The notes below the pieces were generated by a model that was given only the letters and a program-made list of their open reading frames with translations, was not told where the DNA came from and ran no database searches. A stretch of 64,000 nt of DNA from Hyphomicrobium_A sp036559705 (GTDB taxonomy: Bacteria; Pseudomonadota; Alphaproteobacteria; Rhizobiales; Hyphomicrobiaceae), in assembly GCA_036559705.1 (NCBI GenBank), contig DATBSP010000113.1, forward strand, positions 1 to 64,000, in the 5' to 3' direction. The translations under genes and the position numbers were made by a program. Shown here in pieces: positions 34,825-44,493 of this stretch. Numbering within the stretch: position 1 is the stretch's first letter; every line of letters begins with the position of its first letter.

Positions 34825-35736
34825 ATGGACGTTGCAGCAATGGGGCAGGCGTCAGTATTGGCTGCCGCGCCGGCTCCTGTCTCGGCTCCCGTTTTGGTGC
34901 CGGCACCTAAGCCCGAGCGTACGCTCTATGCGGCCGGCGGCGGACGCAAGTTCGCGTTCTCCTTCGTCTTTCTCATCCTTTTGCCGTTCTTCATCAGCCT
35001 ACCGCCGATGCTGTTCTGGCGCATTTCGCAGGGCCATTGGCAGGGCACCCTCGGCCTGGTCGTCCTGGCCATCGGCTTCACCTTCATCATGTTCCTGCTG
35101 TTCATCGAGGTGATGCACTCGCTGATGACACGCATCGAGTTCGGCGACACGTCGGTGAAGATGACGCTACCATCGGGGCGCGGCCCGACGCCCATCGTTC
35201 GCTATCGCACCCACGACATTCCCTACGACCAGATCAAGGCAGTGGAGACGCGGCGCGAGATCTACGGCGGGTCGATTGCGCCCGTGCTGCTGCAGGGAGC
35301 GCGTCTCATTCTCAAGGACGACAGCACGGTGAAACTCGGCTACGTCAGCGAGGCCAACAGCGACCCGTGCTTCCCGTATCCGGAGATCGCGCAGCAGATT
35401 GCCGAGCGCGCCGGATTGAAGGTTGAGCATCGCGGCAACTTCCGCCGTTCGGTGCAGAAAAAGTACTTCGGGCTCAGTCGCGCCTTTCTCAACGAGGAGG
35501 AAGGCACCGTCGACGAGTCCGACATCGAGCTGCTCAACAAGAGTCACCAACGCTGGGTGATGCGCATCATTAGCCTCCTAATCGGATTGGTCGTGCTCGG
35601 CATTACACTTGACATCATCTTCCCGCCGAGCAGCGGCCTGCCGCAAGCGCTGACCAGCCTCACTAAGATGGTGATGCCCGGCAGCACCGCGACGACGACA
35701 CCCGCTCAGAAGACTCCGGCAGCGAAGAAAAAGTAG
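34825..35736 (+). CDS. Hypothetical membrane protein, three membrane segments
   Basis: This 303-residue protein has an Ala/Pro-rich N-terminus and two membrane helices, about 45-65 (FSFVFLILLPFFISLPPML) and 74-97 (GTLGLVVLAIGFTFIMFLLF). A PH-like beta-rich cytoplasmic domain lies at about 105-200 (RIEFGDTSVKMTLPS, then RYRTHDIPYDQIKAVETR). A third helix follows at about 245-268, with a Lys-rich tail. No family is recognised. GAGGGGG lies upstream of the ATG. Confidence 0.7.
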   Translation: MDVAAMGQASVLAAAPAPVSAPVLVPAPKPERTLYAAGGGRKFAFSFVFLILLPFFISLPPMLFWRISQGHWQGTLGLVVLAIGFTFIMFLLFIEVMHSLMTRIEFGDTSVKMTLPSGRGPTPIVRYRTHDIPYDQIKAVETRREIYGGSIAPVLLQGARLILKDDSTVKLGYVSEANSDPCFPYPEIAQQIAERAGLKVEHRGNFRRSVQKKYFGLSRAFLNEEEGTVDESDIELLNKSHQRWVMRIISLLIGLVVLGITLDIIFPPSSGLPQALTSLTKMVMPGSTATTTPAQKTPAAKKK

Positions 35737-35742
35737 GGACGC

Positions 35743-36057
35743 TTAGTTGACGTGCACTTTCATCTGCTCGCGGCGGCGGCCGAAATAGCCGCACACCACT
35801 GCGAGGCCGGCGAACAGCACCGACATCGGCGCCGTCAGGATGCTCAGCAGCACGGGGTTCCAAACCCAGGGGAACGTCAGGGCCGTGATGTTGGCGCGCG
35901 TCGCCACCAGTGAGGCGGGTGCCAGCTCCGTCCAATAGCTGATCACCGAGTGAGACGTGAACGGGCCAGTGCCGTTCAGCGCCGGCGTTAGATCGGCCAC
36001 GAGTGCGACGACGGCAACCAGGGCGAAAAGGCTGGCGAGAAAGCGCAGGACGGCCAC
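35743..36057 (-). CDS. Hypothetical membrane protein
   Basis: This 104-residue protein has two membrane segments, about 5-24 (FLASLFALVAVVALVADLTP) and 69-91 (LLSILTAPMSVLFAGLAVVCGYF), and a basic RRREQMK tail. No family recognised. It follows mutA on the same strand by 41 bp, in the place where mutB is often found, but is unrelated to it. Confidence 0.65.
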   Translation of the reverse strand: MAVLRFLASLFALVAVVALVADLTPALNGTGPFTSHSVISYWTELAPASLVATRANITALTFPWVWNPVLLSILTAPMSVLFAGLAVVCGYFGRRREQMKVHVN

Positions 36058-36098
36058 GGTATTCCTCCGATGCGATCTTCCAACAGGCGATATTTAGC

Positions 36099-38024
36099 TT
36101 AGGTCTGCGCCAGCGTCTTGTGCAGATCCTCTAGCACGGCGACCGCATCCTGCCCGGCAAATAGGAACCCGTCGACACCCGCGGCGCGCAACGTTTGCTC
36201 AGCCTCGCCCGGGCGGCCGGCGAGCAGCACGCGAGTCGCGCCAGCCTGTTTCAGGGCTTTCGCCGTCGCCGCCGCTTCGCGCGCGTAAACCTCGTCCGAC
36301 GAGCAGATGCAGGCGATCCTCACGCCGGATGCCCTAAAGGCCTCGGCGGCCTCTGCCGCGTCCTTGTAGCCGTCGCTGGTGAGGCCCTCGATGCCGCCGG
36401 CGGCAAGGAAGTTCCACATCCACTGCGAGCGCCGGTTGTGCTCGGCGATCTCGCCGAGGTTAGCCATGAACACGCGCTTGCGCTTGCCGGTCTTGGCGAG
36501 GAAGGCGTCGCCCGCATCGCGTAGTTTCTCGAAGGCTTCGCCGAGGCGATGTGGCGTCAATGCGCGCACCGCAGGTTTCGTGAGGGGTGCCGTCTCAGCA
36601 TACGGTGTGACTTTGACGCCATCATCGCCCAGGAATGGAAACACCGACACGCCTGTCAACTCGACGCGGCCCGTTGCGATGCTCCTCGCGCGTGTTTCGG
36701 CGATGCGCGCGATATCGTCCTGCAGCCCGCCCGAGGACAGCGCGACGATGAGGCCGCCTTCGGCCTCGATATCCTGAAAGAGCGTCCACGCCCTTGCGGC
36801 GAGCTCTTGGGTGAGTTTTTCCACGTACCAGGAGCCGCCGATCGGATCGATAACGCGCCCGAGCTGCGATTCCTCCTGCAGGACGAGTTGCGAGTTGCGC
36901 GCAATGCGGCGCGCGAAGCGATCGGGGATGCCGAGCGCCCAGGTGTAGGGCAGCACCGTGATGGCATCGGCGCTGCCGAAGCTCGCCGCGGCGCACGCCG
37001 CCGTGGTGCGTAGCATGTTGGTCCACGGATCGCGCTTTGCCATCATGCGTTGAGAGCTGACGGCGGTGATGTGCACGGTGCCGGGCGAAGCCCCGCTGGC
37101 TGCGGCGATGCGCGCGATAATGGTGCGCGCGGCGCGCACCTTGGCCGCGTTGAGGAACAGGTCGGTGTCGACCGACAGCGCAAAAGCGATGGCCGGCAGC
37201 GCATCCTTCGGTGCGAAGCCCGCCGATTCGAAGGCACGCAGATAGGCGACGAGGGCCGCCGCCAGATAGGCAAGCTCCTGCGCTTCGCTGGCGCCCGCTT
37301 CGTGGGGAACCGTCGCATCGACGAGTACGCTCGACACGCGGCGCTCCGACCCGCGTGCTTCACCGGCGAACTTCACCGTTTCGGCAATCGCCTTTTCAAT
37401 CGGCGCCCACGCCGCGCCAAAACGCGCCAGCGTCCCGATTGGATCGACATTCAGCCGCGACGTTGCCGTGCCGCCCGCCTCCGGCTTCAGCGCCGCCAGC
37501 CCTCTGAGGTAATGACGAGCCGCTTCGAGGCCCTGCACGCCGCCGGCGAGCTGGATTGGCGCGTAATCGACGAACACGCCCGGCAGTGTCGCCGCCGCAT
37601 CGTCGGTGCTGGCGATCTTGATGCCGTTCTGTCCCGGGCCGGCAATCTGCAACACGACGCCATTGGCGCCGCCTTCCAGCTCTTCGAGGATGACTTTGTT
37701 CGCAGCCGCCGCGTCGGCCTCGACGACGCGTTGATGGATCTGCCAGCCCTGATCTTGCGCTTGACCATGTGTGCCGCGCGTGAACGGCGCCTTGCCGGGC
37801 ACAGCGCTCGCGGCCCCTGCCAAGGTATCCGCCCGCGTATACAGCGGCTCGACGCGCAGTCCGTCCGCCGTCTTGAAGACCAGCTTCCGTTCGAAATCGG
37901 CGCCCTTCAATGCCTTATCGACGAGATGGCGCCACTTTTCGAAGGTGGCCGGGTCGAAGCCGGAGGCGAGATCGAGCGCTGCGGACGTGTCGGTCATGTC
38001 TTCGGAGGTCTCGGGTCTACGCAT
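36099..38024 (-). CDS. mutA: Methylmalonyl-CoA mutase small (beta) subunit
   Basis: This 641-residue protein is the small subunit of methylmalonyl-CoA mutase, which links propionyl-CoA metabolism to succinyl-CoA. The TIM-barrel region (DYAPIQLAGGVQGLEAARHY, then LDPIGG-like IDPIGGSWYVE) and a C-terminal B12-fold domain are present. The DxHxxG cobalamin motif of the catalytic subunit is absent (VRIACICSSDEVYA instead), as expected for MutA. ATG at 38024 is used; ATG at 37997 is an alternative. The large subunit mutB is not in the window, so the complex must be completed from elsewhere. Confidence 0.93.
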   Translation of the reverse strand: MRRPETSEDMTDTSAALDLASGFDPATFEKWRHLVDKALKGADFERKLVFKTADGLRVEPLYTRADTLAGAASAVPGKAPFTRGTHGQAQDQGWQIHQRVVEADAAAANKVILEELEGGANGVVLQIAGPGQNGIKIASTDDAAATLPGVFVDYAPIQLAGGVQGLEAARHYLRGLAALKPEAGGTATSRLNVDPIGTLARFGAAWAPIEKAIAETVKFAGEARGSERRVSSVLVDATVPHEAGASEAQELAYLAAALVAYLRAFESAGFAPKDALPAIAFALSVDTDLFLNAAKVRAARTIIARIAAASGASPGTVHITAVSSQRMMAKRDPWTNMLRTTAACAAASFGSADAITVLPYTWALGIPDRFARRIARNSQLVLQEESQLGRVIDPIGGSWYVEKLTQELAARAWTLFQDIEAEGGLIVALSSGGLQDDIARIAETRARSIATGRVELTGVSVFPFLGDDGVKVTPYAETAPLTKPAVRALTPHRLGEAFEKLRDAGDAFLAKTGKRKRVFMANLGEIAEHNRRSQWMWNFLAAGGIEGLTSDGYKDAAEAAEAFRASGVRIACICSSDEVYAREAAATAKALKQAGATRVLLAGRPGEAEQTLRAAGVDGFLFAGQDAVAVLEDLHKTLAQT

Positions 38025-38270
38025 GGCGCCATCCTGGGGGAGGGCGCAGTCGCATTCTATAGTCGTTCATCATGCCGTTTCGCACGCCGAAAGCGAGCAC
38101 TGCGGCGCTCCGCGTCGCTTCGGCGCGCCGCGATAGCGGGCTACCAAACACAAATTTTTCCCCAAGTCCGCCATGCAACCGATGTTTGCAAAGGGTATCC
38201 TCCCATGCCAAGAGCCAACAGCGGCCAATTCCCCCGAGTCGATTGCCGCCATCGGAAGCCGGAGACACCT

Positions 38271-39758
38271 ATGAGCCAATCGGTTTTGCAGGACGGCAAG
38301 ATCTTCGTCGGTAAGAGCGTAAAGCCCGAATACCTCGATCTCACCCTCGCGAACCGGCATGGCCTGATCACAGGCGCCACCGGTACCGGCAAGACGGTGA
38401 CGCTGCAGGTTCTGGCCGAAGGCTTCTCGCGGGCCGGCGTTCCGGTGTTCGCGGCCGACATCAAGGGCGACCTTTCGGGCATCGCCGAGGTGGGCGAGCC
38501 GAAGGACTTCCTTCTAAAGCGCGCGGCGGAGGTCGGCCTCGAGAACTACAAAAACAGTGCATCACCCGTTGTGCTGTGGGACGTGTTCGGCGCCGGCGGT
38601 CATCCGATCCGCGCCACCGTCGAGGACATGGGTCCGCTGCTCCTGTCGCGCATGCTCGAGCTCAACGACGTGCAGGAGGGCGTGCTCAACATCGCCTTCC
38701 GTGTCGCCTCCGAGGAGAAGCTGCCGCTCTATAATCTCGCCGACCTGCGCGCCATCATCAACAACGTCGCGGCGCGCGCTAAGGAGCTGACGACCAAGTA
38801 CGGCAACGTCGCGACGACCTCCGTCGGTGCCATCCAGCGCCGTCTCTTAGTGCTCGAGGAACAGGGCGCCGACCACTTCTTCGGCGAGCCCGCACTCGAC
38901 ATCTGGGACTTCATCCGCACCGCGCCGGACGGCCGCGGCGTCGTCAACATCCTGTCGGCCGAAAAGCTGATGGAGAAGCCGCGCCTCTACGCCACCTTCC
39001 TCCTGTGGATGCTGACCAAACTGTGGCAGACGCTGCCCGAGGTCGGCGATCAGCCCAAGCCCAAGCTCGTCTTCTTCTTCGATGAAGCGCATCTGTTGTT
39101 CGACGATGCGCCCAAGGCGCTGATGGATCGCATCGAGCAGATCGCCCGCCTTGTGCGCTCCAAGGGTATTGGCGTCTACTTCATCACGCAGAACCCGATG
39201 GACGTGCCGAACTCCGTTTCGGCACAGCTTGGCAACCGCGTGCAGCACGCGCTGCGGGCTTTCACGCCGCAAGAGCAGCGTGCTGTGAAGGCGGCGGCGG
39301 AAACCTTCCGGCGCAATCCAGCGCTCGACACCGAGCGCGTCATTCTCGAACTGAAGGTCGGCGAGGCGCTTGTCTCGATGCTGGAGAACAAGGGCGAGCC
39401 ATCGATCGTGCAGCGCACGCTCATTCGCCCGCCGGATGGACGCATCGGCCCCCTCACCGACGCTGAGCGCCGTAGCGTCATCGCCGCCAGCCCGTTCGCC
39501 GGGAAATACGAGACGGTGAAGAACCGCGAAAGCGCCGAGGAAATTCTCAACCAGCGCGGCCAGAGTGCTGCCAAAGAGGCAGAAGCCTCAAGCGGCGGTA
39601 GCTGGACCGACGTTATCTTCGGCGGCAGCAAAGGCCCGACCGGACGCCACCGTCAGGGCATGGGCGAAATGATCGGTCGCGAGGTGCAGCGCTCCTTTGC
39701 CCGCACAGTGGCATCGGTAATCCGCAGCATTATCATGAAGAGCATTCGCGGTCGCTGA
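38271..39758 (+). CDS. HerA-like ATPase, DUF853 (YjgR type)
   Basis: This 495-residue P-loop ATPase has Walker A GATGTGKT near residue 35 and Walker B LVFFFDEAHLLF near 268. The HerA/FtsK-like helicase core carries GVYFITQNPMDVP. It matches the DUF853/YjgR family. The partner nuclease NurA of true HerA is not present, and the role of YjgR is unknown. GGAG precedes the ATG at 38271; in-frame sequence upstream crosses the mutA start region and is rejected. Confidence 0.9.
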   Translation: MSQSVLQDGKIFVGKSVKPEYLDLTLANRHGLITGATGTGKTVTLQVLAEGFSRAGVPVFAADIKGDLSGIAEVGEPKDFLLKRAAEVGLENYKNSASPVVLWDVFGAGGHPIRATVEDMGPLLLSRMLELNDVQEGVLNIAFRVASEEKLPLYNLADLRAIINNVAARAKELTTKYGNVATTSVGAIQRRLLVLEEQGADHFFGEPALDIWDFIRTAPDGRGVVNILSAEKLMEKPRLYATFLLWMLTKLWQTLPEVGDQPKPKLVFFFDEAHLLFDDAPKALMDRIEQIARLVRSKGIGVYFITQNPMDVPNSVSAQLGNRVQHALRAFTPQEQRAVKAAAETFRRNPALDTERVILELKVGEALVSMLENKGEPSIVQRTLIRPPDGRIGPLTDAERRSVIAASPFAGKYETVKNRESAEEILNQRGQSAAKEAEASSGGSWTDVIFGGSKGPTGRHRQGMGEMIGREVQRSFARTVASVIRSIIMKSIRGR

Positions 39759-39782
39759 TCGGCTCGAACTTATCGCAATGAA

Positions 39783-39813
39783 AAACGGCGCTGCCTCTAT
39801 GGCAGCGCCGTTT
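39783..39813. terminator. Bidirectional terminator between DUF853 gene and sodB
   Basis: A perfect 13-bp stem (AAACGGCGCTGCC and its complement) has the 5-nt loop TCTAT and flanking A and T runs on both sides. It lies between two convergent stops (39758 and 39838) and can end both transcripts. Confidence 0.88.
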
Positions 39814-39837
39814 CTGTTTGGATCGCGCGAGTGCTGA

Positions 39838-40437
39838 CTAGGCGGCTTTGGCTGCCATCTCCTCGACGTGCTCCCAGTTGATCAGATTATCGAACCAGGC
39901 TTCGAGATACTTCGGACGCGCGTTGCGATAGTCGATGTAATAGCTGTGCTCCCAGACGTCGACGCCGAGGATGGGCGAGGCGCCGTGCATAAGCGGGTTC
40001 TCGCCATTCGGCGTCTTGATGAGCTGTAGTTTGCCGTCCTTGACGGCAAGCCAGGACCAGCCGGAGCCGAATTGCGTCTTGCCGTTTTCGATGAAGTCGT
40101 TGCGCACCTTGTCGAAGCCGCCATAGCCGTCGACGAGCTTTTGGACGGTGCCGGGCAGCTTGTTGCCGCCGCCGCCCTTCTTCATCCACTGCCAGAAATG
40201 AATGTGATTGTAGTCTTGGCCGACGTTGTTGATGACCGGCTGCGCCTTATCGGCGTACGCCTCCTTGCAGATCTGCTCGATGCTCTTGCCTACGTACTTG
40301 CTGCCCGGGATCAGCTTGTTGGCCATGTCCACATAGGCCTGATGGTGCTTGTCGTGGTGGAACTGCAGCGTCTCGGCCGACATGTAGGGTTGCAGCGCAT
40401 CATAGGCATAGGGAAGCGGCGGGAGCTGGAATGTCAT
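39838..40437 (-). CDS. sodB: Superoxide dismutase, Fe/Mn family
   Basis: This cytoplasmic dimeric superoxide dismutase has 199 residues. By comparison with E. coli SodB the metal ligands are His27, His78, Asp160 and His164 (HDKHH region, YNHIHFW and DVWEHSYY). The length and the GGNKLPG region fit the Fe-type, but metal choice cannot be proven from sequence. The terminator at 39783-39813 follows. Its 5' side faces a long intergenic region with hairpins about 160 nt upstream. Confidence 0.95.
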   Translation of the reverse strand: MTFQLPPLPYAYDALQPYMSAETLQFHHDKHHQAYVDMANKLIPGSKYVGKSIEQICKEAYADKAQPVINNVGQDYNHIHFWQWMKKGGGGNKLPGTVQKLVDGYGGFDKVRNDFIENGKTQFGSGWSWLAVKDGKLQLIKTPNGENPLMHGASPILGVDVWEHSYYIDYRNARPKYLEAWFDNLINWEHVEEMAAKAA

Positions 40438-40983
40438 GATCTCAGGCCTCCGGAATTAGGTGCTGGGCGGGGTGATTTGCGGCCGGAACGTACCGGCTCC
40501 CTTGCACGATGGCAAACGCGTGTTCGCTTCCCCAGTTCCGCGCGCAAGCGCTGCGTGGCAAGCCTGTGAGCAGCAAAATAAATCTTGAAAGAGGGTGGGG
40601 GCGCAGCGACCCTGAACACTGCGCCCCCGTGGATCACTCCGGGGAAGATGGGAGTTCAGGGTTGCACGGAGCCTAGTGGCCGCCACCTGAACGCCGGCTG
40701 AACGCCCTGAAGCAGTGGCGCCAGCGAATTTCAGCGAGGGTGTTTCGGTCGACTTTCGCGGTGGCTTGCAACACGAATTGAAATGCGTGCAAAACTCAAT
40801 CGCGCGCGCGGAACGCATAATACGCGCCCGGGTTGTATTGATCGAGCCGCCCAGCTTCTTTTCATCGCAATGTTTTTTTGACCCTGCTTGACAAATGCAA
40901 GGCAAAAAGTAATTCAAGCTGCGGTAGATGTGGCAATTGGCAAATTGCCTTAGTAAGTCGCGGATAAAAGGAAGGACCGCCGT
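40438..40983. other. Long AT-richer intergenic region between sodB and the H-NS-like gene
   Basis: About 545 bp holds no credible gene. It contains the competing inverted repeats at 40597-40661 and a TTGACA hexamer at 40888-40893, which could be the -35 of the H-NS-like gene; no good -10 was found. The last 200 bp are clearly richer in A and T than the surroundings, which would suit binding by the H-NS-like protein itself (inference). Confidence 0.5.
40597..40661. repeat. Overlapping inverted repeats (alternative hairpins)
   Basis: Hairpin A pairs GGGGGCGCAG (40597-40606) with CTGCGCCCCC (40619-40628). Hairpin B pairs CCCTGAAC (40610-40617) with GTTCAGGG (40654-40661) and encloses a small CCCCG/CGGGG stem (40625-40644). 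B's left arm lies in A's loop and its inner stem uses A's right arm, so A and the full B structure exclude each other. Function unknown. Confidence 0.55.
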
Positions 40984-41295
40984 ATGGCCACCCCCAATGT
41001 CGATAAGATGTCGCTGAAAGATCTGCTCGAGCTCGATAGCAAGGTTCAGAAGGCAATCAGCGCGGCTCGCGATCGTGAGCGGTCCGAGGTGAAGCAGGCA
41101 TTGGCACAGCTGGCTGAAAAGCGGGGCTTTTCGGTCAACGAGCTGTTTGGCGGGCGCGGCCGCGGTAAGTCGAGCGCCGCAAAGTTCGTCAATCCGGACA
41201 ATAAGTCGGAGACTTGGACCGGCCGCGGGCGCAAGCCGAATTGGCTCGTCGCGAAGCTCGGCAAAGGCTCCAAGATCACCGATTTCGCGATCTAG
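40984..41295 (+). CDS. H-NS histone family DNA-binding protein
   Basis: This 103-residue nucleoid protein has an N-terminal helical oligomerisation part (KMSLKDLLELDSKVQKAI). The C-terminal DNA-binding motif has FVNPDNKSETWTGRGRKP followed by W, with the GRGRKP AT-hook-like core. Such proteins bind AT-rich DNA and silence genes, especially acquired ones. AAGGAAGGA precedes the ATG. It stands alone, with a terminator after it and an AT-rich upstream region. Confidence 0.93.
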   Translation: MATPNVDKMSLKDLLELDSKVQKAISAARDRERSEVKQALAQLAEKRGFSVNELFGGRGRGKSSAAKFVNPDNKSETWTGRGRKPNWLVAKLGKGSKITDFAI

Positions 41296-41340
41296 TCCGG
41301 GGCACTGCGCGGTCCGCGGCATCTCAAGGAATAACGGTCA

Positions 41341-41374
41341 AAAGGCCCACAGCGCGATAGCGCTGCGGGCCTTT
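41341..41374 (+). terminator. Rho-independent terminator after the H-NS-like gene
   Basis: The 15-bp stem AAAGGCCCACAGCGC pairs with GCGCTGCGGGCCTTT with one mismatch, around the loop GATA. A and T runs flank it. It lies 45 bp after the stop of the H-NS-like gene. Confidence 0.85.
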
Positions 41375-41488
41375 GCTATTGCCATTACTGAATCCTTCTC
41401 CGTTCAGCGCGCTGACTAAGTCGGTTCACGCCGGAACGCTTGCTCCCAGCCAGTGGTTATACAGTTCGGCCAATAAGGGAGATCGCAA

Positions 41489-42046
41489 ATGCCGTCCATT
41501 AACAAGAGCCGTATTCTCATCATGGCGACGCACGGTTTCGAGCAATCAGAGCTGGTGAAGCCGCTGGAGCAGCTGAATGCCAAGGGCGCGAAAGTCGACG
41601 TCGCCGCTCCGGAGGCCGGCCAGATTAAGGGCTGGCAGGCCAACAACTGGGGAAAGCCGGTGGACGTCGACAAAACGCTCGAAGAGGTCAAGGTCGGAGA
41701 TTACGACGCGCTGCTTTTGCCGGGTGGCGTTATCAGCCCCGATAAGCTTCGCATCAACGACAAGGCGCTGGCCATCGTCAAAGCCTTCGTTGAATCCGGC
41801 AAGGTTGTCGCTGCCATCTGTCATGGACCCTGGCTGCTCGTTGAAGTCGGAGCCGTTAAGGGGCGCGAGGTCACATCGTATGTCTCGATCCGCACCGATG
41901 TCGTCAACGCCGGCGGCCGCTGGGTCGACAAGCAGGTGGCCACTGACGAGGGCATCATTACGTCGCGCAATCCGGGCGACATCGATGCCTTCGTCGCCAA
42001 AATCATTGAGGAAGTCGAAGAGGGCGAACATCGGCGTGCGGCCTGA
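41489..42046 (+). CDS. DJ-1/PfpI family protein (type 1 glutamine amidotransferase-like)
   Basis: This 185-residue DJ-1/PfpI protein has the nucleophile elbow AICHGPWLL, with Cys near residue 111 followed by His. An acidic residue (FEQSEL, Glu near 19) supports the pocket. Members act as proteases, glyoxalases or protein deglycases and are often stress-related; which applies is not decided. It lies just upstream of groESL2 on the same strand, but the CIRCE-like site separates them. Confidence 0.9.
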   Translation: MPSINKSRILIMATHGFEQSELVKPLEQLNAKGAKVDVAAPEAGQIKGWQANNWGKPVDVDKTLEEVKVGDYDALLLPGGVISPDKLRINDKALAIVKAFVESGKVVAAICHGPWLLVEVGAVKGREVTSYVSIRTDVVNAGGRWVDKQVATDEGIITSRNPGDIDAFVAKIIEEVEEGEHRRAA

Positions 42047-42123
42047 AGGTGGTTCCACGCTAAGAGTTGATTAATGCGCCGGCGCCGACATTGCCGGCGC
42101 CGCGGTTCAATATCCGCGAATTC

Positions 42124-42150
42124 CTGGCACTCGAACCTTGACAGTGCTAA
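42124..42150 (+). promoter_or_regulatory. Degenerate CIRCE with overlapping promoter, groESL2
   Basis: CTGGCACTC, 9 nt, CAGTGCTAA aligns with CIRCE with two mismatches in the left arm and one in the right. A TTGACA at 42138-42143 overlaps the right arm, and CATATA lies 17 nt after it, so a promoter probably overlaps the operator. CTTGAC followed by a TATA-like -10 would also suit heat-shock sigma RpoH. HrcA control is likely weaker than at groESL1 (inference). Confidence 0.7.
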
Positions 42151-42256
42151 CCGCCCTGATCATATACGCGGCGCGGGGCCGAGGCGGCCCGCCCGAAGGG
42201 CCGCGCCGGACCAATGCACAGCCAGAAAAGTCAATTCACATCATGAGGTTGAGCCC

Positions 42257-42571
42257 ATGAAGTTCCGTCCTCTTCATGACCGCGTCGTCGTTCGCCGCGT
42301 GGAGGAAGACACCAAGACCGCCGGCGGCATCATCATTCCCGACACCGCCAAAGAGAAGCCTGTGCAAGGCGAAGTCGTCGCCGTCGGCCCGGGCGCCCGC
42401 GACGATGCCGGCAAGATCATCCCCCTCGATCTGAAGCTCGGCGATCGCGTGCTGTTCGGCAAGTGGAGCGGCACCGAGGTGAAGATCGACGGCGAGGATC
42501 TCGTAATCATGAAGGAGAGCGACATCTTCGGCGTCATCGAAGGCAAGGCGAACGTCAAGGCCGCTGCCTAA
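42257..42571 (+). CDS. groES: Co-chaperonin GroES, copy 2
   Basis: This 104-residue GroES starts MKFRPLHDRVVVRR, has the mobile loop TAGGIIIPDT and ends GVIEGKANVKAAA. GAGG lies 9 nt before the ATG. It is very similar to copy 1 but differs in the middle (PLDLKLGDRV for APDVKAGDTV). groEL2 follows 48 bp later. Confidence 0.97.
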   Translation: MKFRPLHDRVVVRRVEEDTKTAGGIIIPDTAKEKPVQGEVVAVGPGARDDAGKIIPLDLKLGDRVLFGKWSGTEVKIDGEDLVIMKESDIFGVIEGKANVKAAA

Positions 42572-42619
42572 GCGTGCTCAAGCCGGCCACACATTCAAGC
42601 TGATAGGAGCTTTCCCCAC

Positions 42620-44266
<1,647 letters not shown>

Positions 44267-44299
44267 GGTCTGCCCGCGGCTTAAAATGTGGAAGAACGG

Positions 44300-44327
44300 A
44301 AAAGCCTCGGCCTCGGCCGAGGCTTTT
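44300..44327 (+). terminator. Rho-independent terminator after groEL2
   Basis: An 11-bp stem (AAAAGCCTCGG/CCGAGGCTTTT) with a 6-nt loop ends in a run of five T. It lies 33 bp after the groEL2 stop. Confidence 0.9.
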
Positions 44328-44493
44328 TCGCAATTTGCGCAGTAATTGTTCCGGACTGTGGCCGAGAGACCCCACGTTAGCCTTGACGCCAGAATGCATC
44401 GATAGCCACATGCGCTATCCATCGTGTGCGTCGATCCGGCCCGACCACGGCCATTTTCTCCATCTAGCTTGCAGGCGCTTTGGAGACTGAGGG

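Noticed and set aside
40888..40910. TTGACA-based promoter of the H-NS-like gene as a firm feature
   Set aside because: The -10 candidate is poor, so it is only mentioned in the intergenic entry.
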